The position numbers were made by a program, and so were the translations under genes. Shown here one piece after another: positions 1 to 7,720 of a stretch of DNA of 64,000 nucleotides (position 1 is the stretch's first letter; every line of letters begins with the position of its first letter). The DNA comes from Limnospira fusiformis SAG 85.79. Its GTDB lineage: Bacteria; Cyanobacteriota; Cyanobacteriia; Cyanobacteriales; Microcoleaceae. Location: contig NZ_CP051185.1 in assembly GCF_012516315.1 (NCBI RefSeq), positions 5,337,363 through 5,401,362 of the forward strand, written 5' to 3'. The notes beneath the pieces are model-generated. The model saw only the letters and a list, made by a program, of their open reading frames with translations, searched no databases and was not told where the DNA came from.

Positions 1-17
1 GTGTCTAGTAAATACAT
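1..17 (-). CDS. start of a VapC-like PIN toxin, cut by window edge
   Basis: Only six codons are inside the window. They read MYLLDT, identical to the first six residues of the PIN-domain toxin at 781-1236, where the Asp is the first metal-binding residue of the fold. The start codon lies 3 bases after the stop of the antitoxin-like gene at 21-374, the same layout as the complete pair to its right. I infer a second, duplicated toxin whose body lies outside the window. Confidence 0.6.
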
Positions 18-20
18 ACT

Positions 21-374
21 TTAAAATGGCTGATGGTTGGATAAATTGACCTGGCTACGGCTATCTAAAACCAGTCGCAGACATTCTTCAAAATCATCTC
101 CTACCCATTCTCCTTGGTAATCTACTAGAGATTTTCCGGACGCTTGACGATAAGGTAATTGAGACAGTTTGTTAGATGTTTCTGATGCGTCCTTTGTCGT
201 TTTTGCCGTTGATGAATCCGAGGCGCGAGACCTCATAAATAGTAGAAATTCTAAAGCGATCGCTAAAATTTCATCGGGGGTTTGTTCAATTTCTTGATGG
301 AATTGTTCTTGAATCGAAACCTGATTAGCTTCCCGATTCGATTCAGGATTGTTGAGAATTTTATGAGTATCCAT
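21..374 (-). CDS. antitoxin-like protein, paralogue of the one at 1245-1565
   Basis: A 117-residue protein whose first about 54 residues are almost identical to the neighbour at 1245-1565 (one M/T/Q-type difference near the start and one R/K near residue 48). The C-terminal half has diverged but keeps the pattern W-x-GDD-x-EECL-x-LV-x-x-SR-x-Q in both. This is the layout expected of an antitoxin with a shared N-terminal dimerisation/regulatory half and a toxin-specific C-terminal half. The stop lies 3 bases before a PIN toxin start, so it should be transcribed first in a two-gene toxin-antitoxin operon. I do not recognise a named antitoxin family; the role comes from context. Confidence 0.6.
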   Translation of the reverse strand: MDTHKILNNPESNREANQVSIQEQFHQEIEQTPDEILAIALEFLLFMRSRASDSSTAKTTKDASETSNKLSQLPYRQASGKSLVDYQGEWVGDDFEECLRLVLDSRSQVNLSNHQPF

Positions 375-470
375 AAAAAATTACTCCGTGGGGTTGATAG
401 TGGTTGATATTTAACCATTATAGCAACGACAATTGGAGGTCGATCACCTCTGGTCTGCGAGCCACCGATA

Positions 471-533
471 TAGTTTAAATCTAGGGTGACTGGAATGCGA
501 TCGCCATGACGCACACACAGGGGGAAGCCATGA
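471..533 (-). pseudogene. duplicated 3' scrap of the ABC ATPase gene
   Basis: About 60 bases match the region near 1709-1775 inside the 3' end of the ABC ATPase gene, encoding the piece GDRIPVTLDLNY, but with small deletions that break the frame. It continues on its low-coordinate side into about 95 bases nearly identical to 1566-1660 (the antitoxin leader). So the copied segment carried the antitoxin start, its upstream region and the tail of the neighbouring gene. Relative to the intact locus, about 48 bases around the ABC stop codon are missing. The rest of 534-780 shows no gene I can support. Confidence 0.7.
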
Positions 534-780
534 ATTACTTATTCCAGCAGATATAAGCCAAGTTGGGTGATGGTTATTTTTAGTAAGTCACCTAACAAAA
601 CTAGGTCATCGGGTAGCTTATTACTTAGTCATTCCCTCATCATCATTGGGGCAGTTTTTGATGTCAATATGCTGGTCATAATCCCCTATAATCCCCTATT
701 TACAGCGTCTTATTTCAGCCACCTAATGGTCGATTTTAGTAGGTTAAGCCGACCACATAGAGCAGGCGATCGCCTCAAGT

Positions 781-1236
781 TTAGTTAGTTGGTCTGTACC
801 AACTTTCCACAGTCAAATCCCGCACCGTTTGGATTCGTTGAAAGTCACTATCTGCTGAAACTAAAATCAGATTGTGTTGCCATGCAATTGAAGCAATCCA
901 TAAGTCGTGTTGACTGACTCCAATATCAATCAGTCGAGTTTTACGGCGTTTATTTTTCTCTTTTGGTCCAAAATTGTTCATCAAATCTGCTTGAAATGAG
1001 CCATAAATTTCGGCAGTCTTTGAATCAATTTCGTAAATCAAAATATTTTGCAAAAACTCGATTACCCGATTCAGATTATTGTCTCGCTGTCGAGAATTCT
1101 CCGCCATATAAATTAACTCGGCTTGTACAATCACACAAGTACAAATTTGGGACTGATAAAGTTCTGCTAACCTAGCCATAATATCCGGTTGATGATTCAT
1201 GGCTAAACTACAGTGATTGGTATCTAATAAATACAT
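781..1236 (-). CDS. VapC-like PIN-domain ribonuclease toxin
   Basis: A 151-residue PIN-domain protein. The acidic metal-binding residues are visible: Asp5 in MYLLDTN, the glutamate in QAELIYMA, and two further acidic sites in DLWIASIAW and VSADSDFQRI near the C-terminus. PIN toxins of this kind are Mg/Mn-dependent RNases that cut tRNA or other RNA and are neutralised by a partner encoded just upstream. The antitoxin-like gene at 1245-1565 ends 8 bases before this start, consistent with a two-gene operon. Length is slightly above the usual 130-140. The family call is firm; the RNA target is unknown. Confidence 0.85.
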   Translation of the reverse strand: MYLLDTNHCSLAMNHQPDIMARLAELYQSQICTCVIVQAELIYMAENSRQRDNNLNRVIEFLQNILIYEIDSKTAEIYGSFQADLMNNFGPKEKNKRRKTRLIDIGVSQHDLWIASIAWQHNLILVSADSDFQRIQTVRDLTVESWYRPTN

Positions 1237-1244
1237 ATAATCTG

Positions 1245-1565
1245 TTAGTCTGCTTTCAATGCTTGAGTATCTGTGTCATCAGTGGAAATATATAATTGAC
1301 CACGAGATGTATGGACTAACTCTAAACATTCCTCCAAGTCATCTCCTTCCCATTGACCAATTTTTTCCAGAGTTTTAAGGATTGATGCTGCTGTCGATCG
1401 CGATGAATCCGAGGCGCGAGACTTCATAAATAGTAGAAATTCTAAAGCGATCGCTAAAATTTCATCGGGGGTTTGTTCAATTTCTTGATGGAATTGTTCT
1501 TGAATCGAAACCTGATTAGCTTCCCGATTCGATTCAGGATTGTTGAGAATTTTCTGAGTATCCAT
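1245..1565 (-). CDS. antitoxin-like partner of the PIN toxin
   Basis: A 106-residue acidic protein immediately upstream of the PIN toxin (8-base gap, same strand). Its first half is shared with the gene at 21-374; the second half differs apart from W-x-GDD-x-EECL-x-LV-x-x-SR. Antitoxins typically bind their own promoter through one half and the toxin through the other, which fits this pattern. No ribbon-helix-helix or AbrB motif is obvious, so the family is unassigned. Confidence 0.65.
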   Translation of the reverse strand: MDTQKILNNPESNREANQVSIQEQFHQEIEQTPDEILAIALEFLLFMKSRASDSSRSTAASILKTLEKIGQWEGDDLEECLELVHTSRGQLYISTDDTDTQALKAD

Positions 1566-1660
1566 AAAAAATTCCTCCGTGGGGTTGATAGTGGTTGATA
1601 TTTAACCATTATAGCAACGACAATTGGAGGTCGATCGCCTCTGGTCTGCGAGCCACCGAT
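1566..1660 (-). promoter_or_regulatory. duplicated leader of the two antitoxin genes
   Basis: About 95 bases upstream of the antitoxin start are repeated almost exactly at 375-470 upstream of the left copy. The segment includes the A-T-rich run TTGATATTTAACCATTATAG read on the plus strand. Conservation of the leader together with the antitoxin N-terminus suggests a shared promoter/operator, so the two modules may cross-regulate. No experimental start site is known. Confidence 0.45.
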
Positions 1661-1669
1661 GATGATTGA

Positions 1670-2806
1670 TTATAAAACTTTCCCAGTAGCCGGGTCAAAA
1701 ATCATTAAATAGTTTAAATCTAGGGTAACTGGAATGCGATCGCCAGGACGCACACGCACACTGGGGGAAGCCATCAATTGTAATATGTTTCCCTGTACAG
1801 TTTTCGGGTCATTTGATGGCCAGGTAGCCCTCACTAAAGTTTCCCGTCCTAGGGGTTCAACCACACTAACTTCTAATTCCAGAGGGACTTTATCCAAAGC
1901 CCAAACATCTTTTTCAACCGGATCAGTCTCCGACTCGCTGAGGTTTAATTGTAAATGTTCCGGTCTAATTCCTAACTCAAATCTCTGTCCTTCCTGGGGG
2001 TGTATTTTCTCCCGAATAACCATCGGACAAGCCACCGATTGACTACCCACCCAAAATAAACTATTACCATAGGTAGCCGGGATAATATTCATGGGAGGAT
2101 TACCCAAAAAAGTGGCAACCATCCTATTAGCAGGCTTACTGTAAACCTGTTGAGGAGTCCCGACCTGTTGGATACGACCTTGTTCTAAAATCACAATCCG
2201 ATCGGCTAAGGTCATAGCCTCAACCTGATCATGAGTCACATAAATTGTGGTAATTCCTAGGCGCTGGTGAAGTTGCTTCAGTTCCGCGCGTGTATCGTCT
2301 CGTAATTGTGCGTCTAAATTAGATAGAGGTTCATCTAAAAGGAACACATCAGGTTCCCTGGCGATCGCCCTACCTAAAGCCACCCGTTGCTGTTGACCCC
2401 CCGACAATTGTTTAGGTTTGCGGCTTAACAGATGTTCAATAGATAGCGATCGCGCTACTTCCTGAATCCGTTGTTCTATCTTAGTGCTATCAGTCCCCCG
2501 CATTTTTAAACCAAAAGCCAGGTTTTCTGCGACCGTCAAATGCGGATAGAGGGCGTAATTCTGAAATACCATAGCCACATTGCGATCGCGTGCCATAATG
2601 TCATTAACTAAGCGATCGCCTATATAAATATCGCCACTGGTAGCTTTTTCTAAACCCGCAATTGTCCGCAAAATCGTTGATTTACCGCAGCCCGAAGGTC
2701 CTACCAACACCCAAAACTGACCATCAGGAATATTTAGGCTAATCCCCTCAATCGCCGTAGCGCTATCATAACTACGGGTAATATTTTCCAAACGAACAGT
2801 TGCCAT
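1670..2806 (-). CDS. ugpC: ABC transporter ATP-binding protein, MalK/UgpC type
   Basis: A 378-residue CUT1-type sugar-importer ATPase. Visible motifs in order are Walker A GPSGCGKST, Q-loop FQNYALYPHL, signature LSGGQQQRVALGRA, Walker B VFLLDEPLSNLDAQLR and the H-loop YVTHDQ. A C-terminal regulatory OB/TOBE-like domain of about 140 residues follows, ending in PGDRIPVTLDLNY. Such subunits drive uptake of oligosaccharides or glycerol-3-phosphate on the cytoplasmic face of the membrane. No permease or binding-protein gene is adjacent, so it may serve several importers, as stand-alone MsmK/UgpC-type ATPases do. The substrate cannot be told from sequence. The HD-domain gene on the same strand ends 22 bases upstream of the start. 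Confidence 0.9.
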   Translation of the reverse strand: MATVRLENITRSYDSATAIEGISLNIPDGQFWVLVGPSGCGKSTILRTIAGLEKATSGDIYIGDRLVNDIMARDRNVAMVFQNYALYPHLTVAENLAFGLKMRGTDSTKIEQRIQEVARSLSIEHLLSRKPKQLSGGQQQRVALGRAIAREPDVFLLDEPLSNLDAQLRDDTRAELKQLHQRLGITTIYVTHDQVEAMTLADRIVILEQGRIQQVGTPQQVYSKPANRMVATFLGNPPMNIIPATYGNSLFWVGSQSVACPMVIREKIHPQEGQRFELGIRPEHLQLNLSESETDPVEKDVWALDKVPLELEVSVVEPLGRETLVRATWPSNDPKTVQGNILQLMASPSVRVRPGDRIPVTLDLNYLMIFDPATGKVL

Positions 2807-2828
2807 TAGCTTTCCAGTAAATTAGGGT

Positions 2829-3410
2829 TTAATTTGCTTTAACTAGCCGTTCAAGTTCTGAAACCACCCGATCTAATTCATCTACCAAGGGCGTTAGTCC
2901 CCCAGCACGAAAAGCAGTTATTAATGATCGATAATACCACAGCGTACCGTCCCGCTTGCCACTAAAGCGATCCCATAATTGCTCTCCAATTTCTCGATAA
3001 TCTTTTAAAATCGAACGGGCGTTGTGAAGTTTGTCGCAAGCAGACACTAACTGCACAGAAGCCGAAGCCGTGGGAATATGTGCAATATAAGCCTGTTTAC
3101 GTTCCCGCCAAGGTGGTAATGGGGTCTGATGGTTATCTGTACAGCCTTTCACAATTTCCGTGACCCGATCGCCAAATTTACGCCGGATTTCTTTTTCCGT
3201 CTTCACTCCCCCTTGGTCTTCGATCGCATCATGAAGTAAGGCGGCGATCGCTTCATCCTCATCGGCCCCATATTCTAGGGCCAAACTCGCCACCCCCAAC
3301 AAATGCGCCACATAAGGAACCCCAGACCCCTTGCGAACCTGATTAGCGTGTAATTCCGTCGCGTAGGTCACAGCCTGGGTAAATCGTTTTGATAACTGCA
3401 TAGTTGCCAT
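2829..3410 (-). CDS. HD-domain hydrolase, SpoT/Mesh1-like
   Basis: A 193-residue protein with the metal-binding HD signature in AIAALLHDAIEDQGG (about residues 57-71) and upstream histidines in ATELHANQVRKG and PYVAHLLGVA. This arrangement is that of the hydrolase half of RelA/SpoT and of small alarmone hydrolases. A (p)ppGpp or related nucleotide hydrolase is the likeliest role, but no synthetase domain is present and the specificity is inferred. It is divergent from thyX, with only 39 bases between the start codons, so the two promoters must overlap. Confidence 0.75.
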   Translation of the reverse strand: MATMQLSKRFTQAVTYATELHANQVRKGSGVPYVAHLLGVASLALEYGADEDEAIAALLHDAIEDQGGVKTEKEIRRKFGDRVTEIVKGCTDNHQTPLPPWRERKQAYIAHIPTASASVQLVSACDKLHNARSILKDYREIGEQLWDRFSGKRDGTLWYYRSLITAFRAGGLTPLVDELDRVVSELERLVKAN

Positions 3411-3449
3411 TCTAGGGTTTAATAGATAGAGGCGTTTTTTTTAATCATA

Positions 3450-4901
3450 ATGGATCGGTTCCGAGTTGAAGTCATCGCTAAAACCCACAACCCGCAACAG
3501 GTAATTTATGCAGCGATGCACCAGGACTATACAGACAAGTTTGTTTTTGATGGTAGAAGCCATTGGCCGTCAGAATTGGAAGCGGGGGAGATAATTGTTA
3601 AGCGTCTACTAGCAGGGGAGCGTGGACACTACGGCCCCTTAGAACATCCTAGCATCACATTTAACTGTGGCTATTTTCCCCATAGTGTGATGCAGCAAGC
3701 ACGTACTCATCGCGTGGGAATTTCCTTCGATGTCCAATGTTTAGATGGTGATACAGAAGTCACCTTTATTCAAGCCAGTGGCAGTTTGAGAAAAATCAAA
3801 ATTGCCGATTTATATGATGTTTGGGAAAATGGAGAAAAAGCGATTCGGACTCGCCAAATTATCGGTCGCCACAACCAACCACCCGGAGAATACCGCCGCC
3901 ATGGCAAGAAACGGATTCAGAAAATGTCCCTGCGGGTTCTGAATGAGGAAACCGGAACTTTCCAAATCGGTCATGTCAATAATGTGATGTGTAGTGGTTT
4001 GCAACCCGTCTATCGGCTGACCCTTGCGGATGGAAAAACCCTAAATTGTACCATCAATCACCGTCTCTTAACCAGTGCAGGTTGGCAGACCATGGGCGAT
4101 GCTTTGGGTTTGATAGTTGACGAAAATCACGAAGTTTTGGCGACCACCCAAAATTGTCAGTTGATGTGTAATGGAGTTTGGACAAATGATGCTATTTATA
4201 CCCATAAAAATTGCTGTGATGACCAGATTAATCAAGGTTTGAATCTTCGGGAAAATCCTCGGCTGGGGGAAGTTGCACAATTGAATCAGCCCAATCAAAA
4301 TCTGCAATTGGCTAAGTTTTACCAACCCAGAGGAGAAGTTAAAAGTTTAAAAGCACATCCGGTCAAAGTCACTCAAATCGAATATATTGGAAAACAAATG
4401 ACTTATGATCTGGAGGTTGACGGACCCTGGCATAATTTCGTGGCTAATGGGATTGTGGTTCACAATTCTTATCGGTATACGGGAAATCAGATCCTTGAAC
4501 TTGCCGAAAACAAAAAAGACTTGGAAGATATCTTTTATTTGCGTCCAGTAGGAGACTACACAGACCGCCAAGGAAAAAAATACTATTATTCCCCCCAACA
4601 GCGACAAGCTGATTTGGACTGGTGTTTAGAAGCAGCTAAACGCTATAAAGCCGATTTAGATAATGGTTTGTCAGAAGAACACGCTAGGGGTAAAATTCCC
4701 TTTGACTACCGACAGCATTTTGTCGTGAGTTTCAATCTGCGATCGCTTCTACATTTTCTGGATTTACGCTATAAAAAAGACGCTCAACTAGAAATCCAAA
4801 AACTCTGTGATTTGATGTGGCCCCATCTACAAGAATGGACTCCAGCCATTGCCCAATGGTATCAAAAAAATCGCCTCGGTAAAAGCCGACTCGCTCCCTA
4901 A
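3450..4901 (+). CDS. thyX: FAD-dependent thymidylate synthase ThyX containing an intein
   Basis: The 483-residue reading frame is a ThyX of about 240 residues (1-96 plus 340-483) interrupted by a 243-residue intein. ThyX makes dTMP from dUMP using methylene-tetrahydrofolate and FADH2, and replaces ThyA. The signature ARTHRVGISFDVQ lies at the end of the N-extein and SYRYTG opens the C-extein; splicing rejoins them across the ThyX motif (Arg-His-Arg-type run followed by a conserved Ser). Without splicing the enzyme should be inactive. The next two genes on the same strand, dut and a dCMP deaminase, supply dUMP, so this is a dTMP-supply cluster. Confidence 0.95.
   Translation: MDRFRVEVIAKTHNPQQVIYAAMHQDYTDKFVFDGRSHWPSELEAGEIIVKRLLAGERGHYGPLEHPSITFNCGYFPHSVMQQARTHRVGISFDVQCLDGDTEVTFIQASGSLRKIKIADLYDVWENGEKAIRTRQIIGRHNQPPGEYRRHGKKRIQKMSLRVLNEETGTFQIGHVNNVMCSGLQPVYRLTLADGKTLNCTINHRLLTSAGWQTMGDALGLIVDENHEVLATTQNCQLMCNGVWTNDAIYTHKNCCDDQINQGLNLRENPRLGEVAQLNQPNQNLQLAKFYQPRGEVKSLKAHPVKVTQIEYIGKQMTYDLEVDGPWHNFVANGIVVHNSYRYTGNQILELAENKKDLEDIFYLRPVGDYTDRQGKKYYYSPQQRQADLDWCLEAAKRYKADLDNGLSEEHARGKIPFDYRQHFVVSFNLRSLLHFLDLRYKKDAQLEIQKLCDLMWPHLQEWTPAIAQWYQKNRLGKSRLAP
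3738..4466 (+). other. intein within ThyX (residues 97-339)
   Basis: The inserted segment starts with Cys97 in CLDGDTEV (block A) and has a block-B-like TINHRLLTSAGW. It ends with YDLEVDGPWHNFVANGIVVHN split as YDLEVDGPWHNF (block F) and ANGIVVHN (block G), followed by Ser340 as the +1 nucleophile. At 243 residues it is longer than a bare splicing domain (about 135-150) but shorter than most LAGLIDADG inteins, and no LAGLIDADG motif is visible. The central stretch near WTNDAIYTHKN and DDQINQGLNLREN may be a decayed DNA-binding or nuclease insert; that is a guess. Confidence 0.93.
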
Positions 4902-4976
4902 GTTATCCGGTCAAGTAAACTGGTCAACAATCAGCCCCAATACTTAGGGGTTAAACTCTTGGAAAATATAGCTATC

Positions 4977-5411
4977 ATGAAACTCGAAGTTCAGCAACTA
5001 AAACCATCAGCCATTTTGCCCAAATATGCCCATGAAGATGATGCCGGGCTGGATTTATTCTCAGTGGAAAATATAGAAATCCCCCCTGGTAAAAGTCATT
5101 TAGTCCGCACCGGAATTGCGATCGCCCTTCCCCCCAACACCGAAGCCCAGGTTCGTCCTCGCAGCGGTTTAGCCCTCAAACACCAAATCACAGTCTTAAA
5201 TAGTCCCGGAACCATTGACGGCGGATATCGGGGAGAAATTGGCGTGATCTTGATTAATCATGGCACCACCTCATTTAAAGTAGAAATAGGCATGAAAATC
5301 GCCCAGATGGTCATCTCGCCAATTGTACGGGTCGAAGTTGAAGCCGTAGAACAACTCAATTCAACCTTTAGGGGTTATAATGGATTTGGATCGACAGGTT
5401 TCGGGGTTTAA
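4977..5411 (+). CDS. dut: dUTP diphosphatase
   Basis: A 144-residue trimeric-type dUTPase that converts dUTP to dUMP and pyrophosphate, keeping uracil out of DNA and feeding thymidylate synthase. All five family motifs are visible: [16 protein letters not shown], the uracil-pocket loop [23 protein letters not shown], and the C-terminal glycine-rich [10 protein letters not shown] that closes over the nucleotide. I chose the ATG at 4977; an in-frame TTG at 4959 would add six residues. It lies 75 bases after thyX and runs into the deaminase gene, supporting co-transcription. Confidence 0.95.
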   Translation: MKLEVQQLKPSAILPKYAHEDDAGLDLFSVENIEIPPGKSHLVRTGIAIALPPNTEAQVRPRSGLALKHQITVLNSPGTIDGGYRGEIGVILINHGTTSFKVEIGMKIAQMVISPIVRVEVEAVEQLNSTFRGYNGFGSTGFGV

Positions 5412-5415
5412 TGTT

Positions 5416-5967
5416 ATGGAAGATATCGCGCCCAATTACCAACCCCCCATCAGACCTACCTGGGATGAGTATTTTTTGATGTTTGCTAAACTAGCAGCCA
5501 CCCGATCAACCTGTTTGGCTTTCCCAGTGGGGGCGGTAATTGTCAAAGATAGGCAAATTCTCGCAACCGGTTATAATGGTTCCCCCTCCGGTTCGGTTCA
5601 CTGTACTACCCAGGGTTTCTGTTATCCTGGACTTAGTAGTTGTGATGCTAGTCAAACCCTACCTTCGCGGGCGGTTCATGCTGAAGCTAATGCGATCGCT
5701 CAAGCCGCCAAACATGGTATTTGCTGCGCTGGTGCCAGTATTTATGTCACCCTAGAACCCTGTATCTATTGCCTGAAATTGATTATTTCTACAGGGATTA
5801 AGGAAGTCTACTATGAGAAGGTTTTTAATAGTGGGGAAAAAGCTATGCTGCGGGATATGTTCGTTAAAGAAGGTTTAGTCAGCATTAAACAAATCTATCT
5901 ATCTCAGGAAATCGCTCAACAAGGAGCCATGTTTCTCCTAAATCCTACTTCTGTACCTCGTCCTTGA
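5416..5967 (+). CDS. deoxycytidylate (dCMP) deaminase
   Basis: A zinc-dependent deaminase of the CDA/dCMP-deaminase fold with the HAEAN motif (zinc His and catalytic Glu) and PCIYC (two zinc cysteines). The substrate loop GYNGSPSGSVHC and the cysteine-rich CYPGLSSCDAS are typical of bacterial dCMP deaminases. It converts dCMP to dUMP, the ThyX substrate. An upstream ATG at 5380 with a good AGGGG ribosome site would overlap dut by 32 bases and add 12 non-conserved residues; I prefer the ATG at 5416, 4 bases after the dut stop, but the choice is uncertain. Confidence 0.9.
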   Translation: MEDIAPNYQPPIRPTWDEYFLMFAKLAATRSTCLAFPVGAVIVKDRQILATGYNGSPSGSVHCTTQGFCYPGLSSCDASQTLPSRAVHAEANAIAQAAKHGICCAGASIYVTLEPCIYCLKLIISTGIKEVYYEKVFNSGEKAMLRDMFVKEGLVSIKQIYLSQEIAQQGAMFLLNPTSVPRP

Positions 5968-6043
5968 CTGGTGATGATTCCCCAGATAATGCTGGTTTAA
6001 GCCTGATTATCAACCTCTAATAATTAGTGAGGATGACAGCAAA

Positions 6044-7669
6044 ATGATTACTCGCAAATCTTCACCTTGGCTAGTCGGAATTAGCTTGATACCAGTATTG
6101 CTAATTGCCTCCTGTGATGATGCCTATAATAGGTCCTTACAGTCTCCTCCACGGGAGTTAGCTACCCCTCGCGTAGGGGAAACTTATTTAGATGCAGGCT
6201 TAACACCAGCCACACCGTCACCAATACCGCTGGAATTGGATGCCGAAATTCCCAACACAGAAACCTATGATTTAATTGCCGAAAATAACTTTCAATTAGT
6301 AGCAGCTAATCCCCTGTCTACCTTCTCGATTGATGTTGATACAGCATCCTATAGTAATGTACGCCGCTTTATTAACCAGCGTCAACGTCCGCCCATTGAT
6401 GCAGTCCGAATTGAGGAATTGATTAATTATTTTTCCTACGATTATCCTCAACCCCAAGCCGAAGAACCTTTTTCAATTACCACAGAAGTATCCTCAGCCC
6501 CTTGGAGCCCGCAACATCAATTAGTTCATATTGGGTTACAGGGTAAAACTTTAGCGATCGAGGAATTACCCCCTAGTAATTTGGTATTTTTATTGGATGT
6601 ATCTGGTTCCATGAATCAGCCCAATAGACTACCCCTATTGAAGGAAGGATTTAAGTTATTAGTTGACCAACTCACCGAACAGGATACGGTGGCGATCGCT
6701 GTTTATGCGGGGGCGGCTGGTGTGGTTTTACCTCCTACCCCTGGTAATGAAAAACAGAAAATTATCGCCGCCATAGATGGCTTACAAGCCCAAGGTTCAA
6801 CCGCTGGCGGTGAAGGTATTAAATTAGCCTATGAGTTAGCTACCAGGATGCTAAGTGAAGCCAAAAATAATCGGGTAATTCTGGCTACTGATGGCGATTT
6901 TAATGTGGGTGTATCCAGTGATGCGGAATTGGTGCGGCTGATTGAATCTTATCGCGATCGCGGTATTTATTTAACCGTGTTAGGCTTCGGTATGGGGAAT
7001 TATAAAGACTCCAAAATGGAGAAACTATCGAATCATGGCAATGGTAACTATGCCTATATAGACAACCTAATGGAAGCCAAAAAAGTGATGTCTACCGAAT
7101 TAACCGGAACCCTATTTACCATTGCTAAAGATGTGAAAATTCAAGTAGAGTTTAACCCCGCCCAAGTTCAAGCCTATCGGTTAATTGGCTATGAAAATCG
7201 CCGCCTGGAAAATCAGGACTTTCATGATGATACCAAAGATGCGGGAGAAATTGGGGCGGGACATTCCGTAACAGCCCTTTATGAAATTATCCCCGTTGGT
7301 GTAGAATCAGATGTAAATTTACCGGCGGTGGATCAGTTAACTTATCAGCAAAATGTCGTCAGTTCAGAAGCCTATAATAGCAATGAATTAATGAGGTTGA
7401 AAATCCGTTATAAACCCCCAACGGAAACAGAATCACGGTTACTTGAACAGCCCATAATTAACCGTAGTCTTCCCCTGAATCAAACCTCGGATAACTTCCG
7501 ATTTGCGGCGGCTGTGGCTGAGTTTGGGATGCTGTTAAGAAACTCCCCCTATCGCGGAAATTCCAGTTTTCCACAAGTCTTACAATTAGCAGAATCATCC
7601 AAAGGTGTTGATTTACACGGCTATCGATCCGAATTTATCCAGTTAGTAAAAAGGACTCCCCAACGTTAA
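6044..7669 (+). CDS. vWA-domain lipoprotein, YfbK-like
   Basis: A 541-residue protein with a lipoprotein signal (hydrophobic run ending LIASC, Cys24 as lipidation site), then a YfbK-type N-terminal region. A von Willebrand A domain follows with an intact MIDAS motif (DVSGSMN, later TDGDFNVG) and a C-terminal DUF3520-like region. It should be anchored on the periplasmic side of a membrane and bind a divalent cation plus a protein ligand. The function of YfbK homologues is not established. It is preceded by 76 bases and followed by a convergent gene, so it looks monocistronic. Confidence 0.9.
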   Translation: MITRKSSPWLVGISLIPVLLIASCDDAYNRSLQSPPRELATPRVGETYLDAGLTPATPSPIPLELDAEIPNTETYDLIAENNFQLVAANPLSTFSIDVDTASYSNVRRFINQRQRPPIDAVRIEELINYFSYDYPQPQAEEPFSITTEVSSAPWSPQHQLVHIGLQGKTLAIEELPPSNLVFLLDVSGSMNQPNRLPLLKEGFKLLVDQLTEQDTVAIAVYAGAAGVVLPPTPGNEKQKIIAAIDGLQAQGSTAGGEGIKLAYELATRMLSEAKNNRVILATDGDFNVGVSSDAELVRLIESYRDRGIYLTVLGFGMGNYKDSKMEKLSNHGNGNYAYIDNLMEAKKVMSTELTGTLFTIAKDVKIQVEFNPAQVQAYRLIGYENRRLENQDFHDDTKDAGEIGAGHSVTALYEIIPVGVESDVNLPAVDQLTYQQNVVSSEAYNSNELMRLKIRYKPPTETESRLLEQPIINRSLPLNQTSDNFRFAAAVAEFGMLLRNSPYRGNSSFPQVLQLAESSKGVDLHGYRSEFIQLVKRTPQR

Positions 7670-7720
7670 CCTCGCAGCAGTTTAGGCGATTGTCAATTAA
7701 AAGGCGATCGCCACTTCCAA

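Noticed and set aside
567..788. 73-codon plus-strand frame
   Set aside because: No ribosome site, no family, and it lies in a region of duplication debris.
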